Source: Candidatus Parcubacteria bacterium
Lineage (GTDB): Bacteria; Patescibacteriota; Minisyncoccia; Phycocordibacterales; Zambryskibacteraceae
NCBI GenBank assembly: GCA_019661865.1
Contig: JAIFWJ010000002.1
Coordinates: 1 to 52,897, forward strand
DNA length: 52,897 bases
Direction of reading: 5' to 3'
Part shown: positions 46,297-52,897 of the stretch, piece by piece
Layout of the letters: each line of letters begins with the position of its first letter
How positions within the stretch are numbered: position 1 is the first letter of the stretch
Program-made: the position numbers and the translations under genes
Notes under the pieces: model-generated
The model's input: the letters and a program-made list of their open reading frames with translations, nothing else
Database searches by the model: none
Told to the model about the DNA's origin: nothing

Positions 46297-46375
46297 GTTC
46301 TTTAATTATATTTTCAAAAACTGATAATTTTTGAATGAGTCTATTTGTAACAAATGCGTCTTTCAAATGCAATAG

Positions 46376-46906
46376 CTAGCCGCGAGTTTTGTGGATAATC
46401 TCTCTCTGGTGAGCCAGGTGGGTGAGAGCCACAGCCCATGCATCTGCCTCGTCATCGAACTTGGGCTTACTCCTTATCCCTAAGAGCTTCATGGTCATAT
46501 CCTGCATCTGACGCTTGGCCGCCTTCCCATAACCTGTCACAGCAATCTTTATTTGTTGAGGATTATACTCGAAGACCAGAAGCCCCGCCTTCTCGGCCTC
46601 GTAGAGTATTACTCCGCGTGCCTCAGCCACTCTAAGTGCAGTGGTGATGTTTTGATTAAAAAACAATTTTTCTATACAAAGTTCAGTTGGCCTCCATTCA
46701 GAAATTATTTTTTTCACTTCACGACCGATGTGGGCCAGGCGCTCGGACTGATTTTCTTTTCTGTTTGTGGATATGCAAGCTGAATAGAGAAGTTTCTCCT
46801 TGCTGTTTTCTCTAGATAGAATTGCTATCCCAATACGATCGAAGCCTGGGTCAATCCCAAGAACGATACTACTCTGCATTGGTATAAACGTCTTGGACTT
46901 CTTCAT
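46376..46906 (-). CDS. ruvC: Holliday junction resolvase RuvC
   Basis: VLGIDPGFDRIGIAIL, CIEKLFFNQNITTALRVAEARGVI; start possibly 46879. Confidence 0.94.
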   Translation of the reverse strand: MKKSKTFIPMQSSIVLGIDPGFDRIGIAILSRENSKEKLLYSACISTNRKENQSERLAHIGREVKKIISEWRPTELCIEKLFFNQNITTALRVAEARGVILYEAEKAGLLVFEYNPQQIKIAVTGYGKAAKRQMQDMTMKLLGIRSKPKFDDEADAWAVALTHLAHQREIIHKTRG

Positions 46907-47399
46907 TGTCTTCTAAGTCTCCGATTAATTCTTCGAGAACTTTTCCATCTTCTTCAGATACAGGCACAGTTACGGTGGGCTTCCATTCGTTGTTCTCCTT
47001 TGTAAATGCCCATGAAGCAGAACCTGGTTGGGCTAACTCGAACCCGTGGTTTGATAGTATGTGCTTCACTTCTTGGGCAGCCTTGTTTCTGTTTGTTGTC
47101 AGGGCATCTATGATAATGGCACAGCCGCCAGGACCATACGACTCGTACGTAATAGATTCCATGGCCTCACTCTCGCTGCCGGTGCCCTTCTTCACCGCTC
47201 TTTCAATGTTGTCAGCAGGCATGTTGTACTCGCGAGCCTTATCTATGGCCGCGCGAAGACTAGGAGAGTTTACATCTCCATGCACCTGCCTTGATGCAGT
47301 TGAGATAAGCTTCGACAACTTGGAGAAAATCTTCGACTTAGCTGCATCTGTCCCAGCCTTCTTATGTTTAATCTTCGACCATTTGTTATGTCCGCTCAT
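46869..47399 (-). CDS. yebC: YebC/PmpR family protein (short form)
   Basis: MSGHNKWSKIKHKKAGTDAAKSKIFSKLSKLI... Confidence 0.94.
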   Translation of the reverse strand: MSGHNKWSKIKHKKAGTDAAKSKIFSKLSKLISTASRQVHGDVNSPSLRAAIDKAREYNMPADNIERAVKKGTGSESEAMESITYESYGPGGCAIIIDALTTNRNKAAQEVKHILSNHGFELAQPGSASWAFTKENNEWKPTVTVPVSEEDGKVLEELIGDLEDNEEVQDVYTNAE

Positions 47400-48421
47400 A
47401 ATAATTTCTCCTGAATATTCTTGGGAGCGCTTAGACCAAGATGTTTGTAACCGTTCTGAGTTAAGGCGCGGCCGCGGGATGTGCGTTCTATTAGACCAAG
47501 CTGGAGAAGATACGGTTCGTTGAATTCTTCGATCGTTGCCTCTTCTTCAGAAAGCGCAGCTGCTAAGGTCGAAAGTCCAACAGGCCCACCACTAAACTTG
47601 TGTGCAATAGTTTCAAGGAGCTTCCTGTCAGATGGAGTAAGTCCCGACTCGTCTACTCCAAGGAGAGATAGGGCTTCTTCAACTGACTTTTTATCCAAAG
47701 ATCTTTTAGAAACTTGGGCGAAGTCACGAGCCCGCTTCAAGAAGTAGTTGGCAGTGCGTGGTGTGTGGCGGCTACGCTTAGCAATCTCTTTCTCTGCACC
47801 GTCTTTAAGATCAACTCCTAGTATTTTCGCTGAACGTTTAATGATCTCCTCAAGTTCTTTGTCTGTATAAAACTCAAGTCGAAAGACTCCTCCAGAGAAG
47901 CGAGAACGCAAGGGAGATGAGACTCCGGCTACACGTGTGGTTGCAGCGAGGAGGGTGAAGGGTGGAAGTTCGAGTTGTATGGTGCGTGCGGAAGGACCTT
48001 TACCAATGATGATGTCTAAGGTGCCGGATTCCATGGCAGGGTAGAGGACTTCTTCAATGGTTTTGTTCAATCTGTGGATCTCGTCTATGAAGAGTATGTC
48101 TCCAGAGGCAAGATTTGTAAGTATTGAGGCTAAGTCTCCTACCTTCTCTATGGCGGGACCTGAAGTAATCTTCATATTTCTTCCCGTTTCCTTAGATATA
48201 AGATGGGCAAGAGTAGTCTTCCCAAGACCTGGTGGACCGTAGAAGAGAATGTGCTCTGGAGGAGTGTTGCGTTCCTTGGCTGCTTTAAGCAAGATCTCAA
48301 GATTATTTTTTATATTCTGTTGGCCGATGTAGTCTTCCCAACGTGAGGGTCTGAGTTCCTGATCGAGGTAACCCGTGTCGTTCACTTCTTCTTTTATTTC
48401 TTTGGTATTCTTACTTGACAT
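47396..48421 (-). CDS. ruvB: Holliday junction branch migration ATPase RuvB
   Basis: LRPSRWEDYIGQQNIKNNLEILLKAAKERN, LFYGPPGLGKTTLAHLI. Confidence 0.97.
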   Translation of the reverse strand: MSSKNTKEIKEEVNDTGYLDQELRPSRWEDYIGQQNIKNNLEILLKAAKERNTPPEHILFYGPPGLGKTTLAHLISKETGRNMKITSGPAIEKVGDLASILTNLASGDILFIDEIHRLNKTIEEVLYPAMESGTLDIIIGKGPSARTIQLELPPFTLLAATTRVAGVSSPLRSRFSGGVFRLEFYTDKELEEIIKRSAKILGVDLKDGAEKEIAKRSRHTPRTANYFLKRARDFAQVSKRSLDKKSVEEALSLLGVDESGLTPSDRKLLETIAHKFSGGPVGLSTLAAALSEEEATIEEFNEPYLLQLGLIERTSRGRALTQNGYKHLGLSAPKNIQEKLL

Positions 48422-48478
48422 AAAAAGTATTGTATGCTAAACTACAAGAAGCCTAAGGTTCTACAAATTTCTTCTTTT

Positions 48479-48639
48479 CTCCAAGTCATAAATCTCTAAG
48501 CAACGTTGCTTTGCGGCTTCCTAGCGTTTCCTCGAGGACGTGGTGGTTAAACCTTGTGTTTACTCTGTCACTATCCTTATTGGACTCTCTTAACTTTTAT
48601 CTTGTATAAAAGTGTTGCTTAGAGATTCATGCTTTGGAG
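48479..48639 (-). ncRNA. Candidate rod-like structured RNA (26-nt closing stem); strand inferred
   Basis: Arms 48479-48504 and 48614-48639 pair with 14 bp perfect and 2 mismatches overall; inner hairpin ACTTTTAT-CTTGT-ATAAAAGT (48593-48613); minus-strand TTGATC-16-AATAAT promoter-like sequence upstream. Confidence 0.4.
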
Positions 48640-48691
48640 TCTACCCCCATTATTCATAATACCACTTCTGGATCAATCGAAATTCTTACCT

Positions 48692-50371
48692 CTACAACAC
48701 ATTTGACAGGTCTACAACTCTCACGAGTTCTTGTAAGGAAGTCTCGCCAGATAAAACTTTTAATACTCCATCTTGTGCTAGATTAAGTAACTTCTGATCC
48801 TTGGATGCCTCTTCTATGTCTCGCTCTGAAGGGTTTTCTATAACAGCCTTTTCTATCTTCCCATCTACCACTATAGCTTCATAAACTCCGAACCTTCCGC
48901 GGAATCCGCCCTGACATTTATCACACCCTACGGGTACCCACATTTTTTCTCTCTGTACTCCTTCCAAATAATTTTCATCTGGAATACTACCGAGAACTGC
49001 GTCGATAAGTTTCTTGTCATCGCCTGAAATTTCAATTTCTTTTTTACAATCGGGACAGAGTTGACGCACTAGACGTTGGGCGATAGAGACATTCAGTGCG
49101 CTCGAGATTACCTTCGGATTAACTCCGAGATCTAGGAGACGGGGGAAGGAGCCTGCGGCATTGTTCGTGTGTAAAGTTGAAAGCACCAAGTGACCAGTGA
49201 GAGCTGCGTTTACTGCGGTAGTGGCAGTTTCAGTGTCGCGGATTTCTCCAACCATGATTACATCGGGATCTTGTCTTAGAGCTGAACGTAATCCTTCTGC
49301 AAACGTGTAGCCTTTCTCCTCATCCGTCTGAGTTTGGACAATACCATCAAGATGATACTCGATAGGGTTCTCGATGGTGATGACTTTTATTTCTGGATTA
49401 TAAATTTTACGCAGGAATGCATAGAGAGTGGTAGTTTTACCGGACCCTGTTGGGCCGGTGGTGAGTATCATGCCGTTCGGCTTGGTAATTTCCTTCTGTA
49501 GAACTTTAAGAAGTCTTGGATGAATGCCGAGCTTCTCGAGTGGAACCTCAATGGATTCGGGACTTAATACACGGAGTACTACTGACTCGCCGTTTGGTCC
49601 CGGAAGAAGTGAGGTTCTTACTTCGGTCTCATGGTCGGCGAGCTTAATGGAGAATCTGCCATCTTGAGCCTTCTCTTTAATATTTAATTTCAAATTTGAA
49701 ACAAGTTTTATGCGCGAGACCAGGAGGTCGAATGTTTCTTTATCGAAATGTAGCACATCTACGAGCACTCCATCGAGTCTGTAGCGGAGTCTCACATGCT
49801 TTTCTTCTGGTTCAAGGTGTACATCAGATGCCAAGAGAGCTATGGCTCCAGCCAGAATGATTTCTAAGATTTTAGAAATCCTGTATGCCTTCTTCTGTCC
49901 TAAAACATCCTGGATAAGTTTCTCTATGTCCGGAAGTGTCTTAACTTCATTAACAATGTTTAAAATTTCTTCATTAGAAATGTCTAAGGCTCCCGCTTTC
50001 GTTTCAAATGAGTATGAGAGATCCTTATATCTCTCCCAAACCTTCTTCAAACTCTCATGCGAGACCATGAAGACTTCTGGCTGATAACCGCGAGCACTGA
50101 AGCCTCTGATGATTTCCTTAGTTTTCTCGTTTTCGGGAGCGAGAACTCCTATATCAAGTCTTTTGTCTGTCAGGTCAAAGGCAGCCACTTCAGCCTCGCG
50201 AGCGTCTTCCTCCTTAATAACTCGAAGAGCATCGATGTTTATGGGGTGTGTCGTAAGGTCTAAGTATGGGAGGCCGAAGCGGTCAGCAAGGGTGGCTGCC
50301 AGGTTCTCCTCTTCTTTCTTATGCAGAAATTCCACTCGTTCCTCTTCTCTTTCTTCATTAAACTCTACCAT
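48692..50371 (-). CDS. pilB: Type IV pilus/type II secretion ATPase (PilB/GspE)
   Basis: TTGPTGSGKTTTLYAFLRKI, GEIRDTETATTAVNAALTGHLVLSTLHTN, CxxC zinc motifs; ATG at 50371 preferred (TACAAT 6 nt upstream). Confidence 0.95.
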   Translation of the reverse strand: MVEFNEEREEERVEFLHKKEEENLAATLADRFGLPYLDLTTHPINIDALRVIKEEDAREAEVAAFDLTDKRLDIGVLAPENEKTKEIIRGFSARGYQPEVFMVSHESLKKVWERYKDLSYSFETKAGALDISNEEILNIVNEVKTLPDIEKLIQDVLGQKKAYRISKILEIILAGAIALLASDVHLEPEEKHVRLRYRLDGVLVDVLHFDKETFDLLVSRIKLVSNLKLNIKEKAQDGRFSIKLADHETEVRTSLLPGPNGESVVLRVLSPESIEVPLEKLGIHPRLLKVLQKEITKPNGMILTTGPTGSGKTTTLYAFLRKIYNPEIKVITIENPIEYHLDGIVQTQTDEEKGYTFAEGLRSALRQDPDVIMVGEIRDTETATTAVNAALTGHLVLSTLHTNNAAGSFPRLLDLGVNPKVISSALNVSIAQRLVRQLCPDCKKEIEISGDDKKLIDAVLGSIPDENYLEGVQREKMWVPVGCDKCQGGFRGRFGVYEAIVVDGKIEKAVIENPSERDIEEASKDQKLLNLAQDGVLKVLSGETSLQELVRVVDLSNVL

Positions 50372-50448
50372 GGGGTAATTGTAACTTAGAGCCAATGTAA
50401 GTTAAATGCCTAATTCTCGTTCATATACCCAGACTAAAAGGAGGTTGT

Positions 50449-50826
50449 ATGAGATTAAAATCCGCCTGTCTTCTCATTTCTCTCTTCTCTCATGCGGGAT
50501 GTGTGACTCCCTCGCTTCTGGTGCACAACACCTGCCGGGGAGTGGAGTTACAAGTGCATGATGTATACGGTAAGGAGCTCACCAGAAGACTTGGATACAA
50601 CCAGTCGGACGTAGCTGTCCTTACTCTCACGCCGTCTGACAGCAGTTACAAGGTTTCTGTGGCGGGTACGCTCTACAAGCCGGGTACTGATACAGTTCTT
50701 GCCGCTCCTATTAAAATCGTTCAGTTGGACCAACTGGCGAGGGTAGGAAAGTCTCAGGACGAGTGGTTTGTCACGGCCATAAGTGCTGATCCGTCCATAA
50801 CCTGCGTAGCACCAAGCACAAAGTAG
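50449..50826 (+). CDS. Putative lipoprotein
   Basis: AGGAGGT SD 5 nt upstream of ATG; lipobox-like SHAGC; followed by terminator. Confidence 0.65.
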   Translation: MRLKSACLLISLFSHAGCVTPSLLVHNTCRGVELQVHDVYGKELTRRLGYNQSDVAVLTLTPSDSSYKVSVAGTLYKPGTDTVLAAPIKIVQLDQLARVGKSQDEWFVTAISADPSITCVAPSTK

Positions 50827-50846
50827 GGCCTAGTGGGGCCCTTTTT
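50826..50846 (+). terminator. Intrinsic terminator
   Basis: GGGCC-TAGTGG-GGCCC-TTTTT. Confidence 0.8.
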
Positions 50847-50852
50847 CATACC

Positions 50853-50882
50853 TTGACTTTTATCTAAATAATGTGATATAAT
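50853..50882 (+). promoter_or_regulatory. Sigma70-type promoter TTGACT-18-TATAAT
   Basis: TTGACT 50853-50858, TATAAT 50877-50882, upstream of 50912 gene. Confidence 0.8.
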
Positions 50883-50911
50883 GTAAGTAGAAATCCAAAC
50901 CGGAGAGCACA

Positions 50912-51298
50912 ATGCGTAATGCACTTCTGGTTCTCTCAGTTCTCCTCACGATAGGTCTGAACGCGTGTGCCATCGCTGTCCCTCGGATGGTGGTGTACAA
51001 CGGCTGTAAGGGTTCATGGATCCGGGTAGTCGACGGAGATGGACGGATCGTGGCTAGTCGGATTGATTTCGGTCAGCCTGCTACTGTCGAACTTCCCTAC
51101 GGTGGATCATACGGTCGCAGCTTCACGTTGCTTGCCTACGGCTTCTCTGTCTTCAACGGATATCCAATGGGAGCAACCCAGTGGAGCGGTTCGGTTCAGG
51201 GTAGTGGTGGCGACATACTGGCCCCAAGAAACCAGCAACCAACCTGGCGAATTGAATACCTTCAATCAAATGATATCAAAGGAGGATGCCAGAGGTGA
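50912..51298 (+). CDS. Putative lipoprotein, paralog of 50449..50826
   Basis: Lipobox-like GLNAC; VYNGCKGSWIRVVDGDGRIVASR vs VHNTCRGVELQVHDVYGKELTRR in the upstream gene. Confidence 0.65.
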   Translation: MRNALLVLSVLLTIGLNACAIAVPRMVVYNGCKGSWIRVVDGDGRIVASRIDFGQPATVELPYGGSYGRSFTLLAYGFSVFNGYPMGATQWSGSVQGSGGDILAPRNQQPTWRIEYLQSNDIKGGCQR

Positions 51299-51304
51299 GA
51301 ATCA

Positions 51305-51330
51305 GGGCGAGGAGATTTCCTCGCCCTTTT
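51305..51330 (+). terminator. Intrinsic terminator
   Basis: GGGCGAGGA-GATT-TCCTCGCCC-TTTT. Confidence 0.85.
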
Positions 51331-51346
51331 CGTTTATATTAGGGTG

Positions 51347-51796
51347 ATGAAATACCTCTGTCAGAGTACAGAAGAGACCAGAGAACTAGCCAAGCATCTA
51401 GTAAGCGAGCTTCGAAGCAAGGACCACGCCCAAGTGGTGGCTCTTACAGGGGACTTGGGAGGAGGGAAGACCACCTTCTCGCAGTTTGTCGGTGAAGCCC
51501 TGGGGGTGCATGATGCTATACAGAGTCCAACATTTCTTATAGAGAAGATTTATGAACTTCATAGAGCTCCTTGGAAGCATCTAGTGCACATTGACGCATA
51601 TAGACTCGATGAAGATTATGAACTTCTAAACTTAGGTTGGGAAAATATTGTTTCCAAGCCAGAAAATATTATTTTAGTTGAGTGGGCAGATAAAGTGAAA
51701 AATATTTTACCTCCTGATACTATCCATATTCAATGCACGTTCATAGATGAGAATTCTCGCCAGTTCGAAATATCAGAGAATAATGAAAAAGCTTAA
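51347..51796 (+). CDS. tsaE: tRNA threonylcarbamoyladenosine biosynthesis ATPase TsaE
   Basis: LTGDLGGGKTTFSQFVGEALGVHDAIQSPTFLIEKIYE; ATG 51347 preferred. Confidence 0.92.
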   Translation: MKYLCQSTEETRELAKHLVSELRSKDHAQVVALTGDLGGGKTTFSQFVGEALGVHDAIQSPTFLIEKIYELHRAPWKHLVHIDAYRLDEDYELLNLGWENIVSKPENIILVEWADKVKNILPPDTIHIQCTFIDENSRQFEISENNEKA

Positions 51797-52897
51797 GAAA
51801 AAAGAAAAAAATAAAGAGAAGAAAAGATTAGTTCTTCTAGACTCGCACGCTATTATTCATCGTGCGTATCATGCCTTGCCCGATTTCTCTACGTCACAAG
51901 GTGAGCCGACGGGCGCACTCTTCGGACTCTCAACTATGCTCATCGCTCTCATCGAGGAACTCGAGCCAGAATACATTGTGGCGGCATTCGATCTGGCTGG
52001 TCCTACCCATAGACATGAAGTGTATGAGGCATACAAGGGTACTCGTAAGAAGATAGATGAAAATCTTATCACTCAGATTAATCGCGCTAAAGATCTTTTC
52101 AAGGCTTGGGGGATTCCAGTTTACTCTTTCAAAGGTTTCGAAGCTGATGATGTCCTTGGTACTGTCGTAGAAGAAACAAAGGGAGATAAAAATCTAGAAA
52201 TCATCATTGCATCTGGAGACATGGACACCATGCAGCTTATTGACGACGACAGAGTAAAGGTTTATACCCTAAGAAAAGGGATTAAAGACACAGTCCTTTA
52301 TAATGAGAAGAAAGTTATAGAGAGATTCGGTTTCAAACCCGAGTTACTTCCAGATTGGAAAGGACTTCGAGGAGATCCCTCGGATAACATCATCGGAGTG
52401 AAGGGTATTGGTGAAAAAACTGCCACATCGCTGGTACAAACCTTCGGCACGGTAGAAAATATTTATAAAAATCTGAAAAAGAAAGACGACACCTGGAAGA
52501 AGGCGGGTATAACCGAGCGCATAAAAAATCTTTTACTTGAGAATGAAGAGGAAGCGCTCTTCTCCAAGACCTTGGCCACCATAAGGCGCGATGCACCTAT
52601 AGACTTCAAGCTCCCTGACTCTTGGACTAAGTGCATGAGTATTGATAAAGTCCTCGATCTATACAAAGAACTTGAGTTTAGAACTATGGGTGAGAGGGTG
52701 AAGATGCTCCTCACTGGATCTATGCCAAAAGATATCGAAAAAGATCTGTCGGAAGTTTCTTCTGACTATGCTGATGATCCTGAGTTGAAGCTTGCGCTCT
52801 GGGTAGTTGATTCGAACTACACCAACCCCAACATGGACGATGTTTTTACATTTACTAAGAAGAAAACTATAGAGGATGCATGGGAAGTGATTAATAA
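51783..52897 (+). CDS. polA: DNA polymerase I, N-terminal 5'-3' exonuclease part, truncated by window end
   Basis: Frame from ATG 51783 reads MKKLKKKEKNKEKKRLVLLDSHAIIHRAYHALPDF...FKGFEADDVLGTVVEE...GLRGDPSDNIIGVKGIGEKTA; open to window end; not in ORF track. Confidence 0.9.
   Translation, partial: MKKLKKKEKNKEKKRLVLLDSHAIIHRAYHALPDFSTSQGEPTGALFGLSTMLIALIEELEPEYIVAAFDLAGPTHRHEVYEAYKGTRKKIDENLITQINRAKDLFKAWGIPVYSFKGFEADDVLGTVVEETKGDKNLEIIIASGDMDTMQLIDDDRVKVYTLRKGIKDTVLYNEKKVIERFGFKPELLPDWKGLRGDPSDNIIGVKGIGEKTATSLVQTFGTVENIYKNLKKKDDTWKKAGITERIKNLLLENEEEALFSKTLATIRRDAPIDFKLPDSWTKCMSIDKVLDLYKELEFRTMGERVKMLLTGSMPKDIEKDLSEVSSDYADDPELKLALWVVDSNYTNPNMDDVFTFTKKKTIEDAWEVIN

Noticed and set aside
48479-48639. 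Interpretation of the 26-nt inverted repeat as a simple terminator
   Set aside because: 109-nt interior and no adjacent T-tract on either strand
1-52897. CRISPR arrays, rRNA genes, IS elements/transposases
   Set aside because: Looked for regularly spaced repeats, rRNA-like blocks and transposase motifs; none seen
1-52897. Alternative genetic code with UGA as glycine (known in some CPR lineages)
   Set aside because: UGA is used as a stop (e.g. end of 34151..35176) and conserved genes read through cleanly with the standard bacterial code

Overview
The window looks like a chromosomal segment of a Candidate Phyla Radiation (Patescibacteria, Parcubacteria-like) bacterium. This is inferred from gene content and style: a compact genome, a short YebC, a VirB4/VirB6/PrgI cluster, and standard genetic code. 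It spans the likely replication-origin region (yidC-rnpA-rpmH | dnaA-dnaN-dciA-like, about 37.5-41.7 kb). Housekeeping genes include xth, yraN, a cca-type nucleotidyltransferase, HU, rny, clpP, tig, ppa, nusA, rpsO, comM/yifB, pcrA/uvrD, rsmA, tyrS, ruvB-yebC-ruvC, tsaE and polA. Other features are four tRNAs, a 12-gene type IV secretion-like cluster without a visible relaxase or coupling protein (about 25.0-37.5 kb), two PilB/GspE-type ATPases (one truncated by the window start), and several isolated small genes with their own promoters, SDs and terminators. Main second-look items: (1) a recurrent TANNNT hexamer exactly 6 nt upstream of about 15 start codons, implying widespread leaderless transcription; (2) a 530-bp non-coding region (3.36-3.89 kb) with an ncRNA-like unit, two exact DnaA boxes and two parS-like sites; (3) a 161-nt rod-like inverted-repeat RNA candidate between pilB and ruvB; (4) a minimal T4SS-like system with a pilin/M15-like fusion; (5) a tyrosine recombinase with an internal deletion and frameshift at a hairpin; (6) an odd inverted/direct repeat block derived from a tRNA-Gly. 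All assignments come from reading the sequence; no database search was run.
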